Source of the DNA: Pythium myriotylum
Lineage: Eukaryota; Oomycota; Peronosporomycetes; Pythiales; Pythiaceae
DNA length: 64,000 nt
Assembly (NCBI GenBank): GCA_023091665.1
Contig: JALJCQ010000015.1
Span: 248,001-312,000 of the forward strand
Reading direction: 5' to 3'
Shown: positions 32,791 through 43,894 of the stretch, one piece after another
How positions within the stretch are numbered: the first letter of the stretch is position 1
Layout of the letters: each line of letters opens with the position of its first letter
Position numbers and translations under genes: made by a program
Notes under the pieces: generated by a model
Databases searched by the model: none
What the model saw: the letters and a program-made list of their open reading frames with translations, nothing else
What the model was told of the DNA's origin: nothing

Positions 32791-34260
32791 TCACTGCCCA
32801 TGGCTGTGCCCATGGCCATGGCTATGACTGTGCGAGCCGTGGTGGTGGTCGTCGTGATCTTGGTGTTCGTAATCAAAGACTGTGGAGGACGCTTGGCATG
32901 TCGTCGCGAGCTCCACGATGATGTCTTTGACCCGAGGCACGTCCTTCTGGATCGCGTCCTTGACTCGCTGCTTCCATTCGCAGGCTCGTTCGAAGGACAC
33001 AGCGTCGTCTCCGTCCCGCATAACTAACGTCATGTCAACGTGGAGGCGGCGTCCGATCTTACGGCTTCGCAGTTGTCGCACACTCACAATCTCGCCCCCG
33101 CTCGCGTCCACGACGGACTGGGCAGCTCGATTCAGCTTGTTGACAGTCTTCAGAGGAAGCTGCGCGTCACAGAGATCCTTGATGGCGTCCCAGCCAATCT
33201 CTCCACCCATCTTGAGGATGATGCCGCCGACGAGCATTCCAGCAATGGGGTCGAACATCGGAAACCCAGCCAGACTCAGCCCGATCCCGCCCATTGCAAC
33301 GACACTGGTGACAGCGTCACTTCGATGGTGCCATGCGTTCGCGATCAGCACGCTCGAGTTGATGCGGTTTCCCACGGCGATTGTCGCGCGGTACAACGCC
33401 TCTTTTGCCGCGACTGAGATAGCTGCAATGCCAAGAGCAGCTGGATGGAGCATCATCTCGTCGCTATGGTGATGGTGAGACGGTGAGTCGAGTTCTCCTC
33501 CGTGGGCGTGAGGAATCGCCGCTTTGATCGCCTCCGCGACCTCTGGGTCAATCGACAAAGACGCAAGCTTGGCGTCAAGCGCAGCGAGACTCGGCGCTGT
33601 CGAAGGTTCCACCAGCAGCATCAGCGTGTCGAACGAGTGGTTGATGATGCCGAGTGAACCGCCGACGAGCAGCAGCGACACGGAGAGCGCGCCAATCGTC
33701 TCGTATTTACCGTATCCGTACGGTTGAAATTGGTCCGGAGGCCGCGTGCAGTACTTGAGCGCGGCGAGCGTGATGGCGTCGCTCACGAGGTCGCTCATGG
33801 AGTGGACGGCATCGGCCAAGAGCCCCGCCGAGTGGAACGTCACGCCTGCGACGCCCTTGGCAGCGCTCAGCACCACATTAATGTACACGCCTATCCACGT
33901 AATACGGTCTGCGGCCTTGGCGCCTTCATGGGTCAGAGCCTCGTCGGTTTCTTCTTCTTCTAGCTCGCTCAATCCGCCGTGGGAGTGGCCGTGGCCTCCG
34001 CCATGCCACCGGATCTGGCCTAGACACCGGCCGTGCGACGCGAAAACCGCCTTGGAGCGGCCCTTTTCGCGCACAATCGACGGAACGTGGTGTGAAGCGT
34101 ACGGTGGCAGCGCGCGGCGCGTGTGGAGCGACGCCTGCGGTGGAAACCCCCACGCAGAGCTCGCCGACGCGGCGCCCAAGAGACCGCGCGGGATCGCGTG
34201 GCGCGTCGCCTGTGAGCCGATTCCGACGCCGGCAGTCGCGACTCTGGAGAGAAGAAGCAT
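32791..34260 (-). CDS. Cation diffusion facilitator (CDF) metal transporter, probably mitochondrial
   Basis: 489 aa, single exon. Residues 1-70 are rich in Arg/Ser/Ala and almost without acid residues, like a mitochondrial presequence, followed by a glycine/histidine cluster (GGGHGHSHGG). Six membrane helices follow in the CDF order. Helix 2 has HSMSD and helix 5 HHRSD, so both intramembrane sites are of the H-x3-D type typical of zinc-transporting CDFs. The loop after helix 3 holds a histidine-rich PSHHHHSDE. A cytoplasmic-type C-terminal domain ends in a long His-rich tail (HGSHSHSHGHGHSHGQ). It resembles the MTP6/MMT-like Fe/Zn branch. Known members export zinc, iron or manganese by proton exchange; the metal here is not decided. 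Divergent from the AP-1 gene, 560 bp apart. Confidence 0.85.
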   Translation of the reverse strand: MLLLSRVATAGVGIGSQATRHAIPRGLLGAASASSAWGFPPQASLHTRRALPPYASHHVPSIVREKGRSKAVFASHGRCLGQIRWHGGGHGHSHGGLSELEEEETDEALTHEGAKAADRITWIGVYINVVLSAAKGVAGVTFHSAGLLADAVHSMSDLVSDAITLAALKYCTRPPDQFQPYGYGKYETIGALSVSLLLVGGSLGIINHSFDTLMLLVEPSTAPSLAALDAKLASLSIDPEVAEAIKAAIPHAHGGELDSPSHHHHSDEMMLHPAALGIAAISVAAKEALYRATIAVGNRINSSVLIANAWHHRSDAVTSVVAMGGIGLSLAGFPMFDPIAGMLVGGIILKMGGEIGWDAIKDLCDAQLPLKTVNKLNRAAQSVVDASGGEIVSVRQLRSRKIGRRLHVDMTLVMRDGDDAVSFERACEWKQRVKDAIQKDVPRVKDIIVELATTCQASSTVFDYEHQDHDDHHHGSHSHSHGHGHSHGQ

Positions 34261-34820
34261 CGAGCGACACGTTAGCGGCCGTTGGGAGCGAGCGGAGGCC
34301 GCGTGGCGCGCGCCGCGAGCACCGACTCACCTCCACATCGTGCGCTGGATTCTGCCGACTTCACTTTGGTGAGGTGGGACATCAACTTGGACGGGTCCCG
34401 CGATATGATTACGGAGGTTACCCTCCACGTGTCAGCTCCCGTGGGTCAGTAGTGGCCTATACTCAATCTGTAATCAAAGGATATCAATTGTTACAATCTC
34501 CAGAATGTTTGTTCTATAAAATCAATTACCAATTCGTAGATTGTATGCACTATCAAGTAATGATAGAAACCTCTGATTACCAGCACAACTTGTCAGGAGG
34601 CGCGTGCCACGGGCCGGTCTTGGAGTCGAGTTGCAATTTTCCTCTGGCTCGATTTTCCCTTCCAACCCGGGTCGGGTCACCCCATCCTCAAAACCCACCA
34701 ACCCGTGCCAGTCCTCCACCCACCCGGCCCGTCCACGGGAGGGAGTGACCCCAATTGAGCTCTCCATCGACGTGGAGCGAGAGAGCGAGAGAGCGAGATC
34801 CTCGCGCGCCGCTCGCCGCC
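34261..34820. other. Divergent promoter region of CDF transporter and AP-1 mu
   Basis: 560 bp without a gene between two divergent starts. AT-rich centre (about 34460-34570). No clear initiator identified. Confidence 0.5.
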
Positions 34821-36280
34821 ATGGTGCTCTCGGCCGTGTTCATCACGGACCTCAAGGGCAAGATCATCATCTCGCGCAACTACCGCGGCGACATCCCCAT
34901 GGCCGCCGCGACCAAGTTCACGCACTATGTGCAGGAGAAAGACGACTCGGAGCAGCGCCCCGTGTTCACCGAGGACGGCTTCACGTTTGTCTACGTCAAG
35001 GTGCGTTTCGTGGGCTGCTGCTGCTGCTTGCATGGACATGGTGATGGAGAAGACGCTGACGTTGTGAGGGGGGGGTGTTATTGGAAATGATAATATCCAG
35101 CACAACAACTTGTACCTGATGACCGTGACCAAGGTCAACTCGAACGTCGCGCTCATGATCATGTACCTCAACCGTATTTGCCAGGTATGTGTGTGGAGAG
35201 AAGATTTTGTATGTGGAGGATCCGATTGGGAGCACGAGGAGCTCAGGGATGGGTTTGTAGGTCTTCCAAGATTACTTTGGCGAGCTCGAGGAAGAGAGCA
35301 TCCGCGACAACTTTGTGATCATCTTTGAGCTGCTGGACGAGACCATGGACCACGGATACCCGCAGGCGACCGAGTCGCGCATCCTGCGCGAGTACATCAC
35401 CCAGGAGGGCTACCGTCTCGAGTCGGCGCCGCGTCCGCCGACGGCGCTCACAAACGCCGTGTCGTGGCGAAGCGAAGGCATCAAGCACCGCAAGAACGAG
35501 ATCTTCCTGGACGTCGTGGAGAAGCTCAACCTCCTCGTGTCGAGCAACGGAACGGTGCTGCATTCGGAGATTCTTGGCGCGATCAAGATGCGCTCGTTGC
35601 TCTCGGGCATGCCGGAGCTCAAGCTCGGTCTCAACGACAAGGCGCTTTTCGAGGCCACAGGCCGGACAGCCGCCAAGGGCAAGCAGCTCAAGAGTGTCGA
35701 AATGGAGGACATCAAGTTCCATCAGTGTGTGCGTCTCGCTCGCTTCGAGACCGACCGCACGATCTCGTTCATTCCTCCGGATGGAGAGTTCGATCTCATG
35801 ACGTACCGTTTGGCGACTCACGTCAAGCCGCTTATCTGGGTCGAGGCCGTCGTTGAATCCCACTCCCGAAGCCGAATCGAGTACATGGTCAAGGCGAAGA
35901 GCCAGTACAAGAGCCGCTCGATGGCTAACAACGTCGAGATCGTGATCCCTGTGCCGCCAGACGTCGACACGCCGAGCTTCAAGGCCAGCATCGGCTCGGT
36001 TGCGTACGTGCCCGACCGCGATGCAATCGTCTGGTCCATCAAGCAGTTCTACGGCCAGCGTGAGTACCTCATGCGCGCGCACTTCGGCCTGCCGTCGGTC
36101 AACAACGAAGAGTCGGAAGACTGGAAGGCGCCGATACAGGTCAAGTTCGAGATCCCGTACTTCACGGTCTCGGGTATTCAGGTGCGCTACCTCAAGATCA
36201 TGGAGAAGAGCGGCTACCAGGCCTTGCCGTGGGTGCGGTACATCACACAAAACGGAGACTACCAGTTGAGAATGTCGTAG
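34821..36280 (+). CDS. AP1M1: AP-1 clathrin adaptor complex, mu subunit, three exons
   Basis: Exons 34821-35000, 35101-35184 and 35261-36280 with GT-AG introns of 100 and 76 bp, giving 427 aa, the normal length for mu1. Starts MVLSAVFITDLKGKIIISRN, the longin-like N-terminal domain (about 1-140). The mu homology domain, which binds tyrosine-based YxxPhi sorting signals, covers about 165-425 with the family segments SWRSEGIKHRKNEIFLDV and LKIMEKSGYQALPWVRYIT. The subunit works with gamma, beta1 and sigma1 in clathrin-coated vesicle sorting between trans-Golgi and endosomes. Introns lie only in the longin half. No anomalies were seen. Confidence 0.96.
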
Positions 36281-36455
36281 AGCAATCCACGGTGACAGGC
36301 GTACCAACTAGAGTCCACGCACAAAAGAGAAACAATATGCCAGGAGAGGTAAAGAGAATATCGCTCCAAATGGAATACATGTATGTCCTTCCTGTAGTGC
36401 CAGATCGCGGCAAGTGGGAGCTACGCTAGGTAGAGAGAAAGAGATGCGACTTGCT

Positions 36456-39110
36456 TTAACGATGCGCGAGGTTGGTCGAGAGCGTCGACATCGCCTTGGC
36501 CTTGCCATCCGGCACCATGAAGAGCACGAGCGGCTTGTCCTTGGAGATGTACGGCTGGTCGACACGGAAGAAGCCACGACGCTCAAGCTGCACGACATCG
36601 TTGAGCTTGGCGTTGCGCAGCTCGTGGTCGCCAAGCGCGTGCATCTCGGCACGCGTCACGGGCGTGAGGTGGTCCACAAAGTTGTCTCCCTCCTCGAGCT
36701 TAGGCTTCGAGATCAAGTGGTCGAACTCAACAAGCACGCAGTCGACGAGGTCCGGCACGTCGGCGAGCCACGTGACCTTGAGCTTGGTCTTCTTGAAGTC
36801 ACCCTCCGGGTGGTTCTCGGCCTCGACACTGACGATGGAACCGTCAGCGGCCTTGTTAATCTTGCGGATGATGATGTTGCCGTGGCGCATGAGCGTCACT
36901 TCCTCATCTACGTTGAAAAGGTTGACGTCGTCACGCTCGAGCAGCAGCTTGTTCGAGAAACGCATGACCTTGTTACCCAGCGACGGGTCCTTCGGGTGGC
37001 GTGCCACTGGGAGACCAACGACGTCAGCGGCCACGTTCGTCAGCAGCAGTGGCACCGTGTTCTCCTTGTTCAGTGCGTAGTAGCGGAACGCGACGGGGTC
37101 CACGACACGCTTGTTGAGCGTCCAGAACTTGTCCCACTCCATGTCCGTGATGCGGCGCGACGCACCCTGGCTCACAATGAACTCACGCAGCGCCGAGACT
37201 TGGACACCGCGGCGCAGCACGCCCTGGATGGTCGGGAAACGCGGGTCGTTCCAGCCGGTGACGTGGCCGTTGTCCACAAACCACTGGAGCTTACGCTTGG
37301 AGAGCACCGAGTGCACGAAGTTCATGCGTGCGAAGCCGTGGATGTGGACAACACGCAGGCCGAGCGCCTTCAGCACCCACTGGTACTGCTCGTCGCGGTC
37401 GTTGTACTCGGTCGTGCGCAGCGCGTGGGTCACGCCCTCGAGCGAGTCCACGATCGGGCAGGCGAGATCGTAGGTCGGGTAGGCCTTGTATTTGGTGCCC
37501 GTGCGGTGGTGCGGCGTCGGGTTGCTGCGGAAGAAGACCGGGTCGCGCAGGGTCTTGTTCTTGGCCTGCATGTCGATCTTGGCACGCATGCAGTAGCCCT
37601 CGGCAGCCGGGTCGTTGTTGAGCATCTTCTCGAAGAGGTCGAGGTTCGTCTCCACGTCCTGGTTGCGGCACTTGGACTCGATACCGTCCATGCGCTCAGC
37701 ACGCATCTGCTCCTGGCCCGTGTTGTCCATGTACGCGTTACCCTCGCGGATCATCTTGCGCGCGAGCTCAATGATCTTCGGGAAGCTATCGGACGTGTAG
37801 GTCACCTGGTCCGGCACGATGTCGAGACGGCGCAGATCCGAGAGGATGCTCTGCTCGAACTCGTCCTTCTCCTTGGACGGGTTCGTGTCGTCGAAGCGCA
37901 CGATGAGCTTGCCGTTGTAGTGGCGCGCGTAAAAGTCGTTCAAGAGACACGCCTTCAAGTGTCCAATGTGGAGGTATCCACTCGGCTCCGGCGGGAAGCG
38001 CGTGACGACCTGGCCGTCCACGGCGCCCTTGAGCGGCGGACAGCTGCCCATGCTCTTGCCCTTCTGGGACTCGGTGTTGGAGCCCTTGGCCGGCTTGTTC
38101 TCACCACCGCGGACCTTCTGCTTGGGCGCCTGGACGACCGTCGGCTTGATGGCCTTGAGCGCCGTCACGGCGCCGACGAAGACGTCCTGCGAGTTGAGGA
38201 ACTTGTACCAACGCGTCACGTTCGCGTAGGTCTCGACATTGAGCTGCAGCGCCGCGAGACGTGACCAGACCGCAATGTCAGCGAGCGAGATCGCGTAGCC
38301 CACGAGGAATGTGCGCGTCTTGAGCACGACGTCGAGGAACGCGAGGCCCTTGGCGACGCTCGCGCTGTTCGCATCCGTGAGACGCGAGAGCGCAAAGTCG
38401 AGCCACGAGTCGATCTGCGCGGCCGTGACGGCGCTGTTGTCGGGGCCTAGAAGCCCGATCGACGGCGTCTTGTGGCGCGCGAGGAAGCGCGCAGCCGCAA
38501 AGTCGCCCGAGACCACGTCGCCGCTCGCGAACACGAGCGTCGGCTCGATCGTCTTTTCCTCGATTTGGTTCTGGAAGAGCTTGGTCTGCTTGGTCAGCGC
38601 CGCGACCACGTAGGCCGCGAGCGGCAGCGCCGGCGACGCGCTCGAGAACACGACGGTCGGGTCCTGCTCCGCGTCGGCGACCGAGAGAAGGCGTCCCACG
38701 GGGCCATCGACGGCCTTGACTGGCGCTGCGGTCGGCGCAGGCTTGGCGTCCTTGGTCTTCTTGGGCTCCTTGGGCGCGTCCTTCTTGGGCTCCTGCGGGG
38801 GCTCGTCGCCGGCCTTGATGGCGGCCTTGGCGGCCTTCTTGCGCTCCTTGTTGAGCTCCTTCTTGGACTTTTTGTTCGGGTCCTCGGGCTCGGCCTTGGG
38901 CGTCTCCTTAGGCTTCTTCTCGGCCTTGGGCTTGGGCGGCGGGCCGTAGTCGGCGCCCGTGAGCTCCTTGAACTGCGTCTTGAGCGCCAGCAGCTCGGCC
39001 ACGGCGGCCGCCAGCGCGTCCTTGTTGCTCGCGTCCTTGGCCGCCTTGAGCTCGCGGATGGCGTCGCCCTTGGCCACGATCAGCGCCGTCAGCTCTTGCT
39101 CGGTCGCCAT
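36456..39110 (-). CDS. GUS1: Cytosolic glutamyl-tRNA synthetase with N-terminal WHEP and GST-like domains
   Basis: 884 aa, single exon. Charges tRNA-Glu with glutamate for cytosolic translation. The class I signature HIGH is in SGYLHIGHLKA, and a KMSKS-type loop reads LSKRKL. The start of the catalytic core (RFPPEPSGYLHIGH) is of the eukaryotic/archaeal GluRS type, not GlnRS. Residues 1-60 are a WHEP helix pair, followed by a Lys/Pro/Ala-rich linker (about 60-130), a GST-C-like domain (about 150-330), the catalytic core (about 375-640) and anticodon-binding barrels to the end. The start is the ATG in a CC-ATGG context, with an initiator-like element 30 bases upstream; the frame is open for 24 more codons. 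WHEP placed ahead of the GST domain is unlike metazoan EPRS. Confidence 0.93.
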   Translation of the reverse strand: MATEQELTALIVAKGDAIRELKAAKDASNKDALAAAVAELLALKTQFKELTGADYGPPPKPKAEKKPKETPKAEPEDPNKKSKKELNKERKKAAKAAIKAGDEPPQEPKKDAPKEPKKTKDAKPAPTAAPVKAVDGPVGRLLSVADAEQDPTVVFSSASPALPLAAYVVAALTKQTKLFQNQIEEKTIEPTLVFASGDVVSGDFAAARFLARHKTPSIGLLGPDNSAVTAAQIDSWLDFALSRLTDANSASVAKGLAFLDVVLKTRTFLVGYAISLADIAVWSRLAALQLNVETYANVTRWYKFLNSQDVFVGAVTALKAIKPTVVQAPKQKVRGGENKPAKGSNTESQKGKSMGSCPPLKGAVDGQVVTRFPPEPSGYLHIGHLKACLLNDFYARHYNGKLIVRFDDTNPSKEKDEFEQSILSDLRRLDIVPDQVTYTSDSFPKIIELARKMIREGNAYMDNTGQEQMRAERMDGIESKCRNQDVETNLDLFEKMLNNDPAAEGYCMRAKIDMQAKNKTLRDPVFFRSNPTPHHRTGTKYKAYPTYDLACPIVDSLEGVTHALRTTEYNDRDEQYQWVLKALGLRVVHIHGFARMNFVHSVLSKRKLQWFVDNGHVTGWNDPRFPTIQGVLRRGVQVSALREFIVSQGASRRITDMEWDKFWTLNKRVVDPVAFRYYALNKENTVPLLLTNVAADVVGLPVARHPKDPSLGNKVMRFSNKLLLERDDVNLFNVDEEVTLMRHGNIIIRKINKAADGSIVSVEAENHPEGDFKKTKLKVTWLADVPDLVDCVLVEFDHLISKPKLEEGDNFVDHLTPVTRAEMHALGDHELRNAKLNDVVQLERRGFFRVDQPYISKDKPLVLFMVPDGKAKAMSTLSTNLAHR

Positions 39111-39140
39111 GGGGATTTGGGAAGTGAGCTCTTGGGATCG

Positions 39141-39153
39141 AATGGCAGAATGG
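39141..39153 (-). promoter_or_regulatory. Initiator-like element of the glutamyl-tRNA synthetase gene
   Basis: On the minus strand CCATTCTGCCATT, about 30 bases before the ATG, fits the oomycete initiator core (TCATTYBNCAWT) with one or two mismatches. Confidence 0.45.
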
Positions 39154-39587
39154 AAGAGATCCAAAAAAAACAAAGGTTCCAAAAAAAAAGAGACCGAGTG
39201 AGCCCCAAAGAAAATAAATTCCCAACGCCGGACATAAATGACGGTGATTCGTGTGGTGCCGGGTTATTTATTTCCGGGAGCGTACGCCGCCGTACGCTCG
39301 CAGAGCAAAATCCTGTGATGGGGAGCGGTAATTTACGAGAAGCTTCACGCACCACACGAATCCGTCCCAATGTACTGTAATAAGGTTGAAATGGACCAAG
39401 CCAATTCAGGCTAATGTGGTGATTAGCCGACAGAACAGTAGATGCGAAAATCACCGAGTGAGCACTTGCCAGAAGGCAGGCAGCCGCCCCGACGTCTTTG
39501 CTGATCGTGCCACCGTTACGAGGGCTCCTTCATTCTCGTATTGTCAATCGTACTGTGTTTTTTTTCGTTTGGTTGTAATTGTACAAC
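39154..39587. other. Intergenic between kinase and tRNA synthetase
   Basis: Both flanking genes are on the minus strand. The inverted GCGTACGCCGCCGTACGC motif at about 39280-39297 is palindromic. No gene seen. Confidence 0.45.
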
Positions 39588-41642
39588 TTACTTGGTCGCT
39601 TTGAGAGCCTCGGCCATGGCCTTGCGGAGTCGATGAGCGACTTCAAGCGAAGTAGGTCGCTCAGTAGGTGCAAAGGCCATGCAGCGTTTGGCGATCGTCA
39701 GCACCGACTCAGGACACGACTTGGAAAATCTCGGAGTCCAGCCATCGGCCATGATGTGGTGCAGCAACACGTTCTCGTCCATTTCTTCGCCGTCGCGATT
39801 CACGGTTTGGCTGTGGAACGGGAGCTCGAACGTGTCGATCTCTGTGAGCACCACGCCGAAAGAGTAGACGTCGACGGCTGGCGAGATCTCACCACTACCA
39901 GTGAGCATCTCGGGCGGGATCCACCGCCCCGTACCTCGCACAGCGAGGTGCTTGTTCTCTAAAAGTGAGAGTGCCATCGGGCCACTACGATACACATCCG
40001 CATTGTCACCTCCGTCATGGTCGTGATCGTGTTCTTCGTCGGAATCAGACGCCACAAAACGAGCGATCCCGAAATCTGCAATCTTCACGCGCACGTTCAC
40101 GTCCAGTAACAAATTACGTGATTTGAGATCGCAATGAACGAGCGCGCGATTGAGAGAGTGGAGGTACACGAGCCCTTCGATGATATCGACGGCAATCCGC
40201 CACTGACGGGGTGTCCAAAGCCCCACCCCGTCGCTGGTGGACCGTTTCTTTGCTTGCCGCTGGGTGCTCAAGTACGAAAGATAGGCGCGCAGGTCTCCGT
40301 ACGGCATAAACTCCAGCAGCATCTGCACGTCGCTCTCCATGGTCCAGGCAACACCGAGAAACGACACGATTCGGTGGTGGTCAAGTTGGCTGAGGATGCG
40401 GATCTCGCGTGTAAAGTCCTTGATTCGCTGACGGTCGCGCTGAATGGTTTGTTTGAGGCATTTGACGGCGACGGTCTGCGTTCCGCGATACTGAGCTAGC
40501 CACACTTCACCAAAAGAACCACTAGAGAGCAGTCGCGTACGCTGCACCGAGTCGAAGTCCACACGGTGTGCCAACATTGCCTCGTCGTTCCAGATCGATG
40601 ACGAGCTGTGGATGAGTTCAACAGACTGGGTCGACATGGTCAACATATCACCAGACGATGGCGGTTTCCACATTCTGCCCGTCTCAACCACCAGCGAATT
40701 CGCGTCGGCACCTCGTCCATTTCCGGAAGGAGCGCTTGGAGTCCTGTCCCTCGACACAGCGTCCACACCGTCCTCGAGCGTTGTCTCTCGTAGTACCAGC
40801 GCTTGACTCCAGCTCAGACCCCGAAGGGATGAGAAATCGCACGCTCTGGTGATGCGGATCTCACCTTCGCCATCAAACTCCAATCTCGGAACTGGGGGGC
40901 GATGCTCGCGTCGTCTATCTAGTGGGTCTTTCCGTATCTCGGAAAACACAAATTCTGGCTCGACAGCCTCTTCTCCTTCTTCTTCGTCTGATTCAAAGAG
41001 CGCTTCTTCGTCGATGAGATCCCAGCGATCCAAGGCTTCTAACTCGGCCAGCCGCATCAGCCGCTTCCGCCGCCGATGGTTTTTCATTTGATGGCGAAAG
41101 CAGTGGCTCCACACAGTCGTAGCCTTGACGCTTACTGCTCGAAGATGTTCTTGCCGCGGTTTATAGAATCGGAGCTCGTCGCCAGGATGGCGTAGCCCGC
41201 CGCCTCCCGAGGCCACGCGGCGCTTGGCGATGCGGTCCGATTCACTCCTCTCTATTTCCTTACTCTGCTCGTACCCCGTGACGACCAGGTCACCGATGTC
41301 GCGCTCGATGGTCATATCCACGCGCGTGAGCACGAGTCTCTGGAGCAGCTTTCCCGAGCGTTCGCTCGTGTCGTCATCGCGGTAGAGCCGCAGCTCGTCG
41401 GCGGCGGCGTCAAAGACGCCAAAGCGGCGCTTGAACTTCTTCGCGAGCAGTCCTTCGCGCCGCATGATCCAGCCCGAGAGCAAGACCGGGAAGAGGTAGC
41501 ACCCGTGGCGGAAGCCCTGCTCTTCGTGGCGCTCCTCGAGGTACTCGTAGACGCCTTGGGCCGGGTCGCGGATGCTGCGCACGGAGATGGAGACGGCCGC
41601 GTCCTGAGCAGTGGGGCTCTCGCTCGCGCGCTCGCGCGTCAT
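39588..41642 (-). CDS. PH-domain TKL-family protein kinase
   Basis: 684 aa, single exon. A pleckstrin-homology domain covers about residues 50-135 (begins SGWIMRREGLLAKKFKRRFG). A charged, partly acidic middle follows, and the kinase domain runs from about 370 to 675. All catalytic motifs are present: glycine loop GSFGEV, VAVK lysine, catalytic loop HCDLKSRN, DFG in IADFGIARF, and PPE in place of APE. The HCD form and the C-lobe place it in the tyrosine-kinase-like (TKL) group, which acts on Ser/Thr. An Asp/His-rich insert (DEEHDHDHDGG) lies in the activation segment. The PH domain suggests recruitment to phosphoinositide membranes. No membrane helix, so it is cytoplasmic. Confidence 0.88.
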   Translation of the reverse strand: MTRERASESPTAQDAAVSISVRSIRDPAQGVYEYLEERHEEQGFRHGCYLFPVLLSGWIMRREGLLAKKFKRRFGVFDAAADELRLYRDDDTSERSGKLLQRLVLTRVDMTIERDIGDLVVTGYEQSKEIERSESDRIAKRRVASGGGGLRHPGDELRFYKPRQEHLRAVSVKATTVWSHCFRHQMKNHRRRKRLMRLAELEALDRWDLIDEEALFESDEEEGEEAVEPEFVFSEIRKDPLDRRREHRPPVPRLEFDGEGEIRITRACDFSSLRGLSWSQALVLRETTLEDGVDAVSRDRTPSAPSGNGRGADANSLVVETGRMWKPPSSGDMLTMSTQSVELIHSSSSIWNDEAMLAHRVDFDSVQRTRLLSSGSFGEVWLAQYRGTQTVAVKCLKQTIQRDRQRIKDFTREIRILSQLDHHRIVSFLGVAWTMESDVQMLLEFMPYGDLRAYLSYLSTQRQAKKRSTSDGVGLWTPRQWRIAVDIIEGLVYLHSLNRALVHCDLKSRNLLLDVNVRVKIADFGIARFVASDSDEEHDHDHDGGDNADVYRSGPMALSLLENKHLAVRGTGRWIPPEMLTGSGEISPAVDVYSFGVVLTEIDTFELPFHSQTVNRDGEEMDENVLLHHIMADGWTPRFSKSCPESVLTIAKRCMAFAPTERPTSLEVAHRLRKAMAEALKATK

Positions 41643-42545
41643 GGGCGCCGTCGCGGCGAAGGAACGGTCCGGGGCCCGCGAGTCTCGCGGCGTCGTCGAG
41701 TGTGATACATCACATGATGGTCAGTCCACCGAGCAGCTCTTTTCGAAAACAACGCGACTCAGACGGTTTTCTCAGGTTTACGATGAGACTAGTTCACCAA
41801 TGAAAATGAGGTTGCATCAGACTCAGATTAACAGTCATAGTATTGCAAAACAAGGTAGGAGAGAGGAAGGAACGCGCTGGAAACGAGTGCCAAACTTGGG
41901 ACCCGACCGAGAAATCGGCATGGCAAGCTCAAGAAGCAAGCGCGTGAACATTCCAGCGTCGGGAATTGCTAGAAGGTCGTTTGTCGGTGAAATGGAGCGA
42001 GGTTGCGGTCTCGCTGTTCTCGGCCACGCGTGCGAGTTTCGCATGGCAGTGGAATTCTATTGTCTTCAGTTTTTCTGTTCGTCTGCGTTTTGTGTCGCTG
42101 ATGGAGGTTGATGGCAGTGTGATTCGCCGTCCGAAAGGGCCGAATGCATGGAAGCTCTCGGGCGTCTTTCTTGGTACGCGAAAGACTTGACAGACTCCCG
42201 AGTGCAGGCAGAGGTCGTCGGCGCGAGCAACACTGAGTTCATGCGCGAACTGCTAGGCACGCAGACCTCTGCCGTGGACAGAAAGCCTCGGCTCGAACTT
42301 TGCTCGATCCAGAAGGGATTTGTCGGAAGGCGCTCTGTTTCGCGGAGCTAATGTGCGATTCCCTATCGAAATGAATCTGAATGAGTGGAGCTTTTGACTT
42401 GGAGTGTTGCAAGCGAAGGTGAGCATCGAGACGAAGTACTCTTGGGGGTTTGAATGAGGTCTGGAGTGTTATATACGTTCACCGCACTGCCCAAATCCCG
42501 GGTTGAGGGTGATGATGATGACAGTTGGGAGTCTTTTGCTTTACA
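41643..42545. other. Intergenic, nothing recognised
   Basis: Upstream region of the PH-TKL kinase. Open frames here lack coding character. Confidence 0.45.
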
Positions 42546-43481
42546 TCAGTGTAAATGACTGTAGCTTGGACTATCCAGAGGTGAGGGGCAAATACTCGAC
42601 ATGTATGCGGGGACTTGCCATGCTTGAGATCCTACCACGCTTTGTGCCATGAGAAGGAAAGGCGAGAATGCGGATGGATAGAGGTTCACTGCCGCAGCTT
42701 GAGTGAAGGAGCTGTGGTGGCAAGGTGTTCGATCCGTCGAAGTAACTGGTGGTGGCAATCGAAATCTCTGGGGTAATGGGACTGGGTTGATTCGTTGATC
42801 CGTTGAGCATATCTGGTAATCCTTCCACTTCAGTGTAGAGACAACAGAACGTGGGCTTTCGTCGGGATAATACTCGTCCATTTGCAACAATCTCGTCGTT
42901 CAATGCGTGTACCTCTGCTTGATCGCTGTCGGCGCAAACTTGAATGATGACGGGGTAAGGCACTGGAAGAGGAGGCACTGAGGTTTTTGTCGAGGGACAT
43001 CGAACGAATTACAATCACGATGAAAGTTGGAGTCTATTGGGTGAGTACCTTGCATGAGCTCGTTGGGAATGAATCATTGTACTCATGATGGACTTTTCAA
43101 ACAATCCTCCAGTACTCATCACGATACAGAAATTTTGAAAATGCATTTGTGGGTACGTTGACCGGCATAAGGCTACTATGACGTTGGGAAATCATCCAGA
43201 GGAAAGTCTTCAGTTGACTCGACTTGGCTACGACCCAGTTTATTCGAGAACAGAAGAACATTGTGCTGTCCTGAAGAATGATGAAATGAATATCAAGTAT
43301 ATTCGGATGTGATGAGGAGTGGCGCACTCGTACAGCCGTGAAGACTTTCGGTTGCGCCTTCCCAGACGTTCAAGCGAGTGTACGGTCTGTTTTGTTCCTC
43401 CTGGATGGGGAGCATCTGGATCTCAACACTTTCGCTGTTCGTGAATGAAGCGTCAACGGGATCCGTCCAAATGTCCTCCAT
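42546..43481 (-). CDS. Candidate spliced gene, model incomplete
   Basis: On the minus strand an ATG at 43481 opens about 50 codons of protein-like sequence (begins MEDIWTDPVDASFTN, later IQEEQNRPYTRLNVWEG). A 57-bp GT-AG intron can join it to a frame reading QHNVLLFSNKLGRSQ and on to PLDDFPTS. A third exon-like frame, MDEYYPDESPRSVV onward, runs from about 42880 to the stop at 42546. I could not find one consistent set of splice sites connecting all three. No domain is recognised. It may be a decaying gene. Confidence 0.3.
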
Positions 43482-43894
43482 CACTCGTCAGCTGCGACAG
43501 CCTCATTCATCGAGTTGATCTGCCTTTGAAGTCTACTGAAGCTCAAAGGTTATACTTCTTGCAACCCCCAGGTGGACTTAATTCATGACAGTACAACCGA
43601 GATGGCAACCCTGGGCAGATGTGTCAAAACGTGTCCAGTTGTTGCTAGGTGGCTTCTCTGGTGATATTTGTGTTGAGTAACGACCGCCTTCCACACACAG
43701 CGAACGGTAATATACCTAACTTGAAAGTGTCGGGCTGGGTGTGCTGGTAATCCTCCACGGTTCATGCATCCACCTTATACACGACGAAGACTCAAGTATC
43801 CACTTTGGGGAAGGAATGAAACTGGCGGGGTGATTACAGAAGTATATACTCGCGGCTCTCAGCGTAGAAAACAAGGTTGTCAGACCCAGCTATA

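Noticed and set aside
35243..36307. 354-codon minus-strand open frame
   Set aside because: Antisense shadow of AP-1 mu exon 3; no domain and no start context.
36414..38264. 616-codon open frame on the plus strand
   Set aside because: It lies wholly antisense to the glutamyl-tRNA synthetase gene, is extremely Arg/Val/Leu-rich and reflects the GC-rich third positions of the real gene.
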